From NCBI GenBank assembly GCA_030077755.1, contig JAQJZZ010000002.1, positions 1,674,001 through 1,738,000 of the forward strand: a stretch of 64,000 nucleotides of DNA. Reading direction: 5' to 3'. Origin of the DNA: Filosporella fistucella. Lineage: Eukaryota > Ascomycota > Leotiomycetes > Helotiales. The notes beneath the pieces are model-generated. The model did no database searches and was not told the origin of the DNA. It was given only the letters and a program-made list of their open reading frames with translations. A program made the position numbers and the translations under genes. This document shows positions 35,731 through 48,756 of this stretch, in pieces; the first letter of the stretch is position 1, and the number at the start of each line of letters is the position of its first letter.

Positions 35731-38700
35731 ATGCCAGGCTTGATCACGGAAATGGAGGCGCCTGCCGTCTCTACGGTGAAAGTGCCAGAGTATGGATTTA
35801 TAGTTGCGCACGAGAAGGTCTGGCTAGATGTCGATTTTGCGACGCAGAGCTTGAAAGGGCGCTGCGAGATTACGATTCTGCCTCAGACGAGAGATCTCAA
35901 GACTATTAGGCTGGATGCGCGACAGTGTAGGATACATGACGAGGCGGTGAGGGTTAATGGGAAGGTGGTGGAGCATGATTATGAGGATCCTATGCTGGGA
36001 ATGGATATTCCGGAGTATATACAATGGACTGCGAGCCAACATCACTTGCAGAGGAATCGACTGGCGGCGATGGATAGGACGAAGGATCTAAGAGGGGATG
36101 GGGCACTGGTGATCAGTATGCCGAAAGGCTTCAGAATCGAAGAGGTCGATCCATTCTCTGAGGCAGGTCCACTGGCTGTTCAGCGAGCTGTGGGAGGAGC
36201 TGTACCAAGAGCTTCATCTATTGCTATTGATGGAAATCCCGTTTCGGCAGCACCGACTATGACACCAAAGACTGCAGCGGAGCAAAGTTCAAGATTTCAA
36301 CCAGTGGTCATCAGTATCGAGTTCGAGACTACACATTTCCGAGATGGTCTACAGTTTGTTGGCATGTCGGAAGGAGATTCAAGATTTCCACACGTTTACA
36401 CCAAACATTCTATGGATCCTGGACCGGCTCAGTGTATTTTCCCTTGTGTTGATGATCCTGCTATGAGATGCAATTGGGAAGTTACTATCAAATGCTCAAG
36501 AACGCTGGGTGATGCTCTCAAGCGACCCCCGGTTGTTCACAGGAAAGGTTCCCATCATCTTCTGGCAAAGAAAGGACTCCTCCCAAACGGTCATGCGCAT
36601 CCGGTAGTGGAAGAATACGAGGTACCTCTTAGCGAGGACGAAAAGCTTCTGGAGATGACTGTCTTGGGTCCTGGTGAGATGTCGAACGAGACTACAGATC
36701 TGGAAGATGGCTCGAAGAAATCAGTTCTTTTTACTGTCACCAATATGGCTCCAAACCATATCGGGTTTGCCATCGGCCCTTTTGAGCAAGTTGATCTTAA
36801 TGATTTTCGCGAGGTTACGGATGATGATAAGCTTGGGCAAGGCAATACTCGCCCTGTCTTTGGATACTGTGTTCCTGGTCGAGCAGAGGAGGTTCGGACG
36901 GCCTGTTATACCTTGGCACACGCTCTTGATATGTTCCAGCTTGACTTCGGTACACAATACCCATTTACTGAAGGTCACTTTGTTTTTGTCGATGATCAAG
37001 TTCAGGACGTGCAAGATGTTGCAGGTCTTTCTATTTGCAGCAGTCGATTGCTTTACACAGAAGATATCATTAATCCAGAGGTTGAAAATACCAGAATTCT
37101 GGTTAATGCAGTGGCCACTCAATGGATTGGAGTCACAATTGTGCCACAACTACGTTCTGACAGATGGGTTACGATTGGTCTTGCACAATTTATGACTGAC
37201 AACTTCATGAAAAGCTTGGTAGGACACAACCAGTATGCTTTTCGACATAAAGCTCTCTCCGACAAACTCGTCAAGCTGGATGTTGAACGACCTTCAATAC
37301 ATTCCCTTGGCGAAATCTTGCATCTGGGTGCCTACGAAATGGATTTCATGAAATTGAAATCGGAACTCGTCATGTTCATCTTGGACAGACGGATCATCAA
37401 GGCATCCGGTTCTGCTGGTCTCATTCGAGTCATCTCGAAACTTTGTTCTGGTGTTCGAATTGGAGACGCAAGCGACAGTGTCATCTCGACAGAATCTTTT
37501 CGCCGGTTATGTGAGAAAGTCACAAAGTATAGGCAAACAGAAAACTTCTGGAATAATTGGGTTCTAGGAGCCGGATGTCCGAAGTTCAATATCACGCAGA
37601 AATTCAACAAGAAACGCCTCTGTGTTGAGATGGTCATCGCTCAAAAACAAGAACCTCCTAATCCTAATGCTCCTCCACGTCCGCTGGACAAAGCTTCGTT
37701 TGAGCGCGAGTGGAAAGAAGATGTCTACGGAGTCTATGCTGGAGAAGTGCAGACTTTGTTCACAGGTCCCATGACAATTCGAATTCACGAGGCTGATGGT
37801 ACTCCATATGAGCATATTGTTGAGATTCGAGAAGGTGTTTCTAAGATTGAGATTCCATACAATACCAAATATAAGCGCCTCAAGAGAAGTAAGCGACAGA
37901 AGGAACGTCAGACTTTGAACCTGGGGGTAGCTGATGAGGACGGTGGTGGTCACGAGGCTCTCTACTACAGCTTAGGGGACTGCCTCACTTCCCCTGAAGA
38001 TATGAAAGAATGGGGTTTAAGGGACTGGGACCAAGAAACAGAAGCAAGAATGGACATGGAGTCATATGAGTGGATTCGTGTCGACGCTGATTTCGAATGG
38101 CTTTGCGAAAAGCAGTTCATCAGCATGCCAGCATACATGTATGTCTCACAACTACAACAAGACCGAGATGTTGTTGCACAGCAAGATTCTATCCTATTTC
38201 TGAGCAATATGCCTGCTCATCCTCTCGTGGCCACTTTTCTAGTAAGGACGCTTATGGATACTCGATATTACCATGGCATTCGGACAATGGCTGCCGCTGC
38301 TCTCAAGACCCATGCCAATCCTTCTATACAATGGATAGGGTTTCACCATCTCCGGAAGACTTACCAACATTTCTTCTGTCTCCCAGATAAGACTCCACGA
38401 CACAACGATTTCTCAGACAAAGAAGCTTATGAGGTCGAGTTGGCTATCATAACAGCCATTTCAAAGATTCGCGATACCCAAGGGAGGTGTCCACAGGATG
38501 CTAGGGAGTTTCTTCTTGAAATTCTCCGTTTCAATGATAATAACAATAACGAATATTCCGATGTTTACAAGATTGCCAACCTGTTATCAGCCTTGGCCGA
38601 ATCCCTGATCGTTGTCAAAGACGACTCTAATGTCTTGAACGACGTTGAGATTTCCGACGAAGAGCATCACGAGATGGAGGAGTTCAAGAAAACGGTGATT

Positions 38701-40440
38701 GATGAGCTGGACCGTTATCGCCGCATGGATGAGTGGATCAACTCGTACCAAAACCTCTTTACAGTCACGGTTTTGAATTGCAAACAGCGTCTTATGAAGC
38801 ACAAGGTCATAGATCTTGACCCGGTTGAATTTGCCACCTACCTCCATGATGGCAACTCGGACCATATCCGGATCAAGTGCTTTGAGGCCTTGATCGATCT
38901 TGGATACATCAAAAACAATGGAATTGTGGCCTTACTTATCAACTTTCTCTCCACAGATCCTTCACCCTACACTCGCGCCCATCTATTCCATGTCTTGGCA
39001 TTGGGTCTTGCTTCCGTCGCATTTGGAGAAAGTACCCCTGCAAATCCAAAAGCCAAACCTAATGGCCTGGCAAATGGTGAAGCTTCTGTGTTGGATGGCG
39101 GATCAGCCATGGATCTCGATGGTGAGGTTGATGGACTGATCGTTCAAAAGGACGACGATGTGTCTGTAGATATGATTGCACGTCAAGCTCAAATTAAGCG
39201 CACTACAAGTATCGAAGGGGCTTTAGCTGCTCTGAGAGAGGAGTTGAAGGATAATTCTGTCTTGAAAACTGCTCTATGGGAGGGTGTCAAGTCTACGACT
39301 ACAAGTTTGGGAGAACAGATGGATCTGTTGGATGTGTGCTTAATTCTCTACGAGGGTGTCAATTCAATGATCGTGAAGATGCCAAAACCTCGTTTCTGGA
39401 AGGTCAAGCACCTCGGCAAGGTATGTTATGTTATGTCTATTGTTTATTCTTTGTCCTAATCATTTCAGGGTCTACTCCGATTCAAGGCAAGAAGCAAGTT
39501 CCGTGTCAAGCCCTTGAAGGCAATGAGGGTAAAAGAGCCTGAGCCTGTGCCAGAGCCAGTACCGGTATTCGTACCGGCACCAATGCAGCCACCACCCCCC
39601 GAGCCCAAGCCTCCTCAACAAACTTTCCGGTTGTCAATATCATCGAATCCATCAAAGACTCCAAGCTCCTCCTTGGCAAACTCAAGAGCTTCGACTCCAA
39701 GCAGTGGAACTATCAAGCTTTCCACAGGTGGCGGCACTTTGAAGATTCCTACCTCCAAGCCTCCAAAGGTCTCTCCCCCACCTACAGAGACTATCAAAGT
39801 CGTGACGCCGGCGAGTCATGGAAACTTGATGCGTCCTCCCAAGCGGCCATACGTGCCTGAACGAACTCCAAGTTCGGATGAACGTCCCAGGAAGATCATT
39901 AAATTAAGGGTTCGCAATGTAGAGAGAGTGGTGGACATTTTGAGCAGACCGCCAAATCCCGCACCTCCGCGTGCTAAGTCTTCCACGAAGAGTGCATCTC
40001 CAGCACCCAGAGGTTCTTCTTTGGTACCTGGAAACCGTTTTACGTCCTCTTCTCCTGCACCCTCCTCATCTTCTGGGAGCGTTCCACCAAAACCGGCACG
40101 AAAACCTCTCCCAGATACTGTTCGCAAGCCACTTCCTGACAGTGGCTCTGGGAGTGCACGTAAACCACTGCCAGATAGCGGCCGCAAACTTCTTCCAGAC
40201 ACAGTCCGCAAACCGTTACCTGACACTGTACGAAAATCACTGCCTGATACGGGACGAAAACCTCTCCCAGAGGCGTCTCCTAGTAGTGTGACAGTACAGC
40301 CGGCAGCCCAAAGACCAAAGTTGATTATCAAGATGAAGGTTGGCAAATTGGCGGCTGAAGCAGCAGCAGCTCGCGCGGCGTCCCAGGCTTCTCAACCTCC
40401 TACCTCCCTACCCCCTCCCTCTTTACCTCACACCTCATAA
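35731..40440 (+). CDS. TAF2: TFIID subunit 2 (TAF2)
   Basis: Two exons (35731-39420 and 39469-40440) give 1553 residues. The first 1,000 residues have the M1-aminopeptidase-like fold of TAF2: VPEYGFIVAHEKVWLDVDFA near 17-36, then FVGMSEGDSRFPHVYT and AQCIFPCVDDPAMRCNWEVT near 212-250. The region ATQWIGVTIVPQLRSDRWVT near 463 replaces the zinc site, so peptidase activity is not expected. ARM/HEAT-like repeats follow to about 1240. The tail is proline/serine-rich with tandem RKPLPDT-type repeats. TAF2 is part of TFIID, contacts the initiator at promoters and helps position RNA polymerase II. The tail is long for the family. Large nuclear protein; little doubt about identity. Confidence 0.95.
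40099..40272 (+). repeat. Coding tandem repeat RKPLPDT in TAF2 tail
   Basis: Seven imperfect copies of a seven- to nine-residue unit (RKPLPDTV, RKPLPDSG, RKLLPDTV, RKPLPDTV, RKSLPDTG, RKPLPEA and similar) lie head to tail. DNA copies differ at many third positions, so the protein unit seems kept while the DNA has drifted. It is a basic-acidic, proline-rich disordered segment of unknown purpose. Confidence 0.8.
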
Positions 40441-40446
40441 GTCATC

Positions 40447-40794
40447 TTAGATTCTCCCGAGGAGAATCCAAACATATATTCGAAATGAAATTTGCATTGC
40501 ATCGAGTGAAAGGCATTTAGCGAAAAGGCGTTCCGGGAACTTCAATTTGTTTTCGTAGGGCTCTATGATATATTTGGTGGTAGCAGTCTTTGGGCGCAAC
40601 TGCATGGTGGTTACCTTCTTTGGATGCGTTGATACAAGCTGAGGCGGGCGAGGGGCAGGTCGGGGATTATAGATCTTGAGTTGATCGCGGATTATGCGCT
40701 CCTTGGTACCACTCGCGGGGTAGGAAAGCAGGCTGTGATTGTACAATAAAGGCGAGGCATTAAGGCTGTGCCAGAATGAGAGCGAGTGGTACAT
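40447..40794 (-). CDS. Doubtful 115-codon ORF converging on TAF2
   Basis: An open frame on the minus strand ends 7 bases from the TAF2 stop on the opposite strand. It encodes basic, proline-containing sequence (YNPRPAPRPPQLVSTHPKKV) with no signal, span or family I recognise. It is intronless. It might be a small, possibly mitochondrial protein, or simply the antisense of the TAF2 3' region. It needs transcript evidence. Confidence 0.25.
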   Translation of the reverse strand: MYHSLSFWHSLNASPLLYNHSLLSYPASGTKERIIRDQLKIYNPRPAPRPPQLVSTHPKKVTTMQLRPKTATTKYIIEPYENKLKFPERLFAKCLSLDAMQISFRIYVWILLGRI

Positions 40795-40911
40795 ATTCCC
40801 GCCTGTTGCGTGATGTAAATAATGAATGAGTCTGTATCCAAACCTCCATCCATATTTGTGCCTTCAACTCCATAAGCGCCTCAAACAAAATGCCATTCCC
40901 TCCCATCTCTT

Positions 40912-41166
40912 CTACCCTCTCGATCCACTTCCACTCACACCAAGCCCCAATCTCTCCTCCCTAGTCTTCGCAGTTTGTCCCCTCCCTCCTCCAGGTAAAG
41001 GCCGCAACTCATTGTTCGGATCCCTATTCTGGCTTCTCTGTTGAGCTCTCAATGCCTCGTCCAACTCAGCTGCTTGCCGCTCTGCTGCCTCGCGTGCGCG
41101 CGCATCTTCGTAGATAGCGATGTCTTCTGTGGTCAGGGTTATAGAGGTTGGTTTGCGACGAAGCAT
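40912..41166 (-). CDS. CDC26: Anaphase-promoting complex subunit CDC26
   Basis: An 84-residue open frame starts MLRRKPTSITLTTEDIAIYE. The MLRRKPT start followed by a threonine/leucine and an acidic helix is the diagnostic N-terminus of CDC26/APC12, which inserts into the TPR subunit APC6/Cdc16 and stabilises it. A charged helix (AREAAERQAAELDEALRAQQ) follows, then a low-complexity tail. Only the N-terminus is expected to be conserved. It is divergently arranged with the RG-rich protein gene, with about 300 bases between starts. The tail could change if an intron was missed, but the intronless model is sufficient. Confidence 0.85.
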   Translation of the reverse strand: MLRRKPTSITLTTEDIAIYEDARAREAAERQAAELDEALRAQQRSQNRDPNNELRPLPGGGRGQTAKTREERLGLGVSGSGSRG

Positions 41167-41467
41167 TGTTGGAGGGGTTGTTGGTAGATTAGATGATGAA
41201 TGAGTGGTGTTTGCGTGGTGAGTTGGTAGTGTTTAATGATCCCAATAAGTTTTGTTATGGTTTTATGGCTTGAGAAATTTTAGATATGTAGAATTGAAAA
41301 GTAAATTTGTACGTACTTCAATACATATCGCGTTCTCAGATGCTGAGGGGGATGAACATGAGGCTGAATATTTCGGCTTTACTATTTTCCGTCCCGTCCT
41401 GAAATATGTACGATTTTCAAGCTCCGACACACATTAAGCCCCCTCAACCCAATTGAACAACACCAAG
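41167..41467. promoter_or_regulatory. Short divergent promoter region
   Basis: About 300 bases separate the ATGs of CDC26 (minus) and the RG-rich protein (plus), so both promoters must lie here or overlap. No specific factor site is claimed. It is AT-rich in the middle (41250-41310). Confidence 0.5.
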
Positions 41468-42601
41468 ATGTTCAAATGGCATGTTCATTCCGCCATTGGG
41501 CGAGGTAGACCTGCGGGTCATGATTTTCAAAAAGTAGCGGATGGAATTGCTGCCAGCTTGAGACAGTTTTCGATTTCTGCTAGGAGAGCGGAAGATGGTA
41601 TGTCCTATTCCAGACAATAGGGTATGATTTGTTAACGGACTATAGAACCGCCTCGAAGAGCACGATCAGCAGATGTTTTTAAAGAGGTGTCAGCTCTGGC
41701 TCCTGCGCCTGCGAAAGGAATCGATGCTCGTGCTTTAGCTGCGAAACCACCTCCTAGGTTCAGGATCTCTCGTGTCGATAGTGATGTTAGTGATCCTAGA
41801 CCTAGACCGCAAGGCGATCGAGGTGGAATTGGAGGAGGATATAGAGGTGGCATGGGTATGAGAGGTGGTATTGGTACGAGAGGAGGTATGGGAGTAGGCA
41901 TGAGAGGGGCCATGAGAGGAGGCATAAGGGGAGGGATAAGAGGACGTGGTGGTGCTCGAGGGGGGGCAAGGGGACGAGGGAGAGGACGAGGAGGTAAATC
42001 CAAGCCGAGAGGCAAGAGGGTCAGACAGCCGCAAGCACGAAACGAGGATTACGTCCTTGAACCTATGACCGAACAGGAGATTGCCTACCAAGAAGGTAGT
42101 GAGTCTGGTTGGTTGACTCCTTACATACCTACTATCAGCAAGGAATCACTGGATCGATACGGCGCCTCTACAATTGCGAGCCCGAGGGGACTACAGGAGA
42201 ATCTCATCTATAAGCTCCAAGTCGCGACCGATATGAGGGATCCGAGCTACGTGATCGCCGACAAGCATCTAGCTGGTGTAAATCATGGAGTTGGAACATT
42301 TTTTGAGAGTAAGGAGCAGAAAGAATTGGTGGAGAAGTACAGATTCAAGGCAAAATTTCCGGAATTGCCTCCGAAGGTGAAGACGGAGATTGTGCAACAG
42401 TGGGTAGGAGGGAAATATGAACCTCCAGTCCTTGAACAAGACGGCAACATTATGGCGAGAGTGGCAGCTCTCACTGGTCGGAATGAGACATATCTACCTG
42501 AAGATAGAAGGAAGCTGGCGGAGAAGCTGGCATCTTTGCTTCCAGCACAGCTGTTGTCTAAGCAGCCTGCAGGGAAAAAAGCGACTAGAAAAGCTTTATA
42601 A
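41468..42601 (+). CDS. RG/RGG-rich protein, probably mitochondrial
   Basis: Two exons (41468-41597 and 41646-42601) give 361 residues. The N-terminus (MFKWHVHSAIGRGRPAGHDF, then LRQFSISARRAED) has positive and hydroxylated residues, no early acidic ones, and the RQFS-like element often seen near mitochondrial processing sites. Residues about 100-175 are a dense RGG/GGMG/RGR tract, typical of RNA-binding disordered regions. The C-terminal half is ordered-looking, with SGWLTPYIPTISKESLDRYG and IVQQWVGGKYEPP, ending in a basic tail. I do not recognise the family. A mitochondrial RNA-binding or mitoribosome-associated role is inference from targeting and RGG content only. It is followed by the mitochondrial recycling factor on the opposite strand. 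Confidence 0.75.
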
Positions 42602-42668
42602 TTCTAGCTAGTATCCTAGTTCTCATACTGTACAAAAATCTTGTAGAATACAACTCTCGATCCATCAT

Positions 42669-43529
42669 CTAAGATTGTTCCATAGTCTTCCTAGCTGCAT
42701 CGACAGCCTTCTTGATATCCGCAACACCTTTTTCTACGATTTTTTCCATCTCCTTTCTAGCTTTCTTCAAATCATCTTCTCTAACGGTCTTTTTGATCTC
42801 CATTGCCCTCAAGCGCTTCTGCATCGCTCCTCTCGCATTCCTTACTCCCACATTCGCACTTTCACCTGATTTACTAGCAGCAGCCAGAGCTTGATCTCTC
42901 GATTCTTTAGTTGGAGGTGGAATAGGGACGTTCAGCTGCGAAGCATTTTGTAGATCTTGTACAGGCTGCAGATTGAGATCTTTTGACCCTTGAATCGCAG
43001 ACATAATTGGTTTAATATGCTGCCTAGCATTAGTCTTCTCTGACTTGATAGTAAATAAAGATAAGGATAAACTCACGTCTTTCTCCCCAACAAGAATCAT
43101 CAAACTCCTTCCACCTTTTGGCAACACCTGTGCCAAATCCCCCAATCTCTCACTCGCCTTTGCATCTTTCACCAAATATACCCTTAGATTCTCCAATGCC
43201 TCGGGATTGAATCTCCCTCCTGTTCTTAGCTTCGATAGATCTGTCTTAAGCTTCTCAAGCACTTTCTCAATCCCAGCATCGAGTGATGAGAAATCGTAAG
43301 GGTCTTCGCGTTCGCCATTGTTGCTACTTTTAGCAGAGGATTCTTCCTCCTTTTCACGCTCGGCTCGTCCTTTCTTTTTGAGTAGAGGAGAGGAGGTAGA
43401 GAAGTGTCGGGAAGAGGGGTTGATAGTGGATTTTGAGAGCGGGCGTGTAAGGGAGGTTGCTTTGAGGCTTTGGTGTGTTAGTCGCCGAATAACCGCAATT
43501 GAATGAAGCATACATGAATTGACGTTCAA
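42669..43529 (-). CDS. RRF1: Mitochondrial ribosome recycling factor
   Basis: Two exons (43529-43077 and 43019-42669) give 267 residues. A basic mitochondrial presequence (MLHSIAVIRRLTHQSLKATS within the first 30) and a second RHFSTSSPLLKKK element precede the RRF domain. The domain carries VLEKLKTDLSKLRTGGRFNP near 95-114 and ends with VRNARGAMQKRLR and DIKKAVDAARKTME. Together with EF-G2 it splits post-termination mitochondrial ribosomes. The start is uncertain: an alternative first exon from an upstream ATG (about 43596, MPPPFPVRINTLKQLLPK) could splice with donor gtatgc and acceptor ccaaag into ..LKATSLTR in frame, replacing the first residues. The gene is divergent from the 2EXR gene at 43744. 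Confidence 0.9.
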   Translation of the reverse strand: MNVNSCMLHSIAVIRRLTHQSLKATSLTRPLSKSTINPSSRHFSTSSPLLKKKGRAEREKEEESSAKSSNNGEREDPYDFSSLDAGIEKVLEKLKTDLSKLRTGGRFNPEALENLRVYLVKDAKASERLGDLAQVLPKGGRSLMILVGEKDVSLSLSLFTIKSEKTNARQHIKPIMSAIQGSKDLNLQPVQDLQNASQLNVPIPPPTKESRDQALAAASKSGESANVGVRNARGAMQKRLRAMEIKKTVREDDLKKARKEMEKIVEKGVADIKKAVDAARKTMEQS

Positions 43530-43743
43530 TACGAGCTGTAGCCTTAGGAAGCAGCTGCTTCAGAGTATTTATACGAACAGGAAATGGCGGAGGCATTGTT
43601 GCAGAGCTCGAGTTGTAGATTTCGATATTCGAGAAAAGATTGACCATTCAGCCCAGCGCATTTGACGAGGCCATCTCCACGCCTCGCCTCTTCTTTCAGC
43701 CTTCCCCTCACTCCATGCAACAGCTACAAAGACCATTTCAACA

Positions 43744-44409
43744 ATGTCTTCCAATGCTAAAATGACTTCTCTTCTTCTTGATCTGCCTCCGGAGATACGG
43801 CATAAAGTATACCTCTACCTTGTTGTATCTCCTGCACAGCCTCTTCCCCTCTCCCATTGCAACCACAGCTTCGAGCCTGTCTACCCTCATGCTCTGCTCC
43901 TAACCTGTACGCAAATATACCAGGAAGTCCGACCTCTCTACTTCATCCACAATACTTTTGCACTTAACATCCACCGACTTAACGATCCAGATTTTATCCA
44001 ACCTTCCTTCCTCGAAAATCGGCGCCAGATCCGCTCCCTCCGCCTTCTGATAATAAGGTGGGGTACTAAAGATTGGTTCGCAAGGACGTTGATACCGGTA
44101 CTCGAAGACTGTATCTTGAATGGAAGGTTAAGGGAATTAGAGGTCGTAGTAAGAGAGGATACAGTGGTAGGACTGGGGGAAGGACATGAGAACTGGGTAG
44201 CGTTAAGAAGAGTAATGCGAGATCCATGGCTGGAAAAGGTGTGGTTGAGCGCTGGAGTACTCTATGTGAATTCCATGGGCGATTTTAATGGAAGAGCGTG
44301 GGATGGGAGACTAGGTGGTGAGAAGGCATTTAGGAATATAAGTTATCTACTTGAGGAAGAGGTGATGGAGGTTGATAGGAGAACAACAAGTATAGGGCGA
44401 AGTTGTTAG
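43744..44409 (+). CDS. 2EXR-domain (F-box-like) protein
   Basis: An intronless frame of 221 residues has the 2EXR pattern: LLLDLPPEIRHKVYLYLVVS (about 10-29), then HALLLTCTQIYQEVRPLYF (about 49-67). After that come IHNTFALNI and a leucine-rich stretch (RRQIRSLRLLIIRWG). These proteins are numerous in filamentous ascomycetes and are related to F-box proteins; no partner can be named. The region before the gene is shared with the divergent recycling factor gene (about 215 bases between starts). It is not an obvious copy of the 2EXR gene at 13061. Confidence 0.8.
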   Translation: MSSNAKMTSLLLDLPPEIRHKVYLYLVVSPAQPLPLSHCNHSFEPVYPHALLLTCTQIYQEVRPLYFIHNTFALNIHRLNDPDFIQPSFLENRRQIRSLRLLIIRWGTKDWFARTLIPVLEDCILNGRLRELEVVVREDTVVGLGEGHENWVALRRVMRDPWLEKVWLSAGVLYVNSMGDFNGRAWDGRLGGEKAFRNISYLLEEEVMEVDRRTTSIGRSC

Positions 44410-44946
44410 TAGTGGTAGAGACTCGTAAACTGTGATTGGAACATCAGTCCTCAGGTTGATTGTAAAGTTTATGGAGGGTGATCGAACATCACATATTCTA
44501 CAAAGATTCATCGTTATATGTAGTTCTGCAAGAGGCTTAACGAATCGGCGTATATTATTATCCACCTCTACTGTCCTTATTACTATGGGACATTTTACAC
44601 GAATACTGGCGACAGAGCAAACATTCTATAGTCACACAAAAAGATAAATACATCACCATGGAAGCACCATGAGCACCATATGAAGTCACTGCATATTTTG
44701 AATAGTTTTTAAAGTTTGTTCAATTTGATTATCATTTCCCCAACTTCCTGTTCTACAAGCGCGCTTTATGCCCGTAAAAAAGGAAGGAGAATTTCCTGGT
44801 TCGTAAAAGCACCCAGCTCAGAAGATCGCAAATGACTTTTTATGAACCCAGTGAGAGAGCTAGAAACCAGATGGGCCAATCCATGCCGTAAATTCATGCA
44901 TCAACAACCAATCCATTGCACCGTGTGTTCTTGCCCCGAAAAAAAT
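44410..44946. other. Intergenic between convergent genes
   Basis: Contains the 3' regions of the 2EXR gene and the Hsp70 gene. No gene, RNA or repeat recognised. Confidence 0.5.
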
Positions 44947-47923
<2,977 letters not shown>

Positions 47924-48756
47924 GATTGATATGTTATTTTAGGATTGTGGTGTAGAGAATTGAAGAACAATAGAGGGCGGGGAGGTTGAAATCGGGTTCT
48001 CGAATAATTTTTCGACTGAGAGTGTGGAACGCTCACGTTAGCTCGAAAATTTGTGAGCTAGCGGCAATTTGGCCTCAGGATAAGCCGCTGATATCAAGGC
48101 TGCCGCGCAAAAGTGGGGACCAGATGCACATGTTCACAATTTCGAGCTAAATATTCAAGGTATTGACTTATCTAGGCAGCTTATCGAAAGCTAATACATG
48201 AAGATGTACTCAGAATCAAACTTGTAGCCTTCTTTTCTGAAATCATCCGCACTTTTCCCTGTTAAAATATTGTACTTATTATCCCTGCCATTATGAGCTA
48301 TTTCGTTCTGCAAAACATAAAATTCCTAGGCTGGCTTGATTTATAAAATTTCACAGTCTACTGCGTTCCTCTCTAGGGGAATCGTGAGGTTAAGACTGCT
48401 TCAAGTTCAAAATGCAAGTTGTGGGAGAATCGGAAGGTGAACATTGCCTGAGGTCTACTGGTCTGTTGACAAGAACCCATGATTCGTCACTCAACAAACT
48501 TCACAGCACTATACACATTGATCACCATCGCCGAAGTAAGATTAATGACGAATCGTTCATTTCTTTTTAAATGCTACGGTCAGTATCTGTCCGTTGCAAT
48601 AATTAACTTGGAAGCATCAATAGTTTACAACGCCTTATATTTTGCCAAAGGCTGGTGAATCCATCCCAATGTCCATTGTCATTATACATTCTTGACGCCT
48701 TCAATGAATTAGCTCCAGTATCCCAGGAAAGCCAATCCAATACATAAACAGCTCGC
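47924..48756. other. Hsp70 promoter side and 3' region of RSC4
   Basis: About 830 bases with no gene. I looked for arrays of inverted GAA/TTC heat-shock element units near the Hsp70 start and saw none convincing, consistent with SSB genes not being heat induced in yeast. Confidence 0.4.

Noticed and set aside
39816..40346. Long minus-strand ORF opposite the TAF2 tail
   Set aside because: Shadow of the RKPLPDT repeat; repeats keep all frames open.
41632..42015. Proline-rich minus-strand ORF opposite the RGG tract
   Set aside because: Antisense of the Gly/Arg repeats, an expected artefact.
47924..48300. Heat-shock elements upstream of the Hsp70 gene
   Set aside because: No run of at least three alternating GAA/TTC units at five-base spacing was found.
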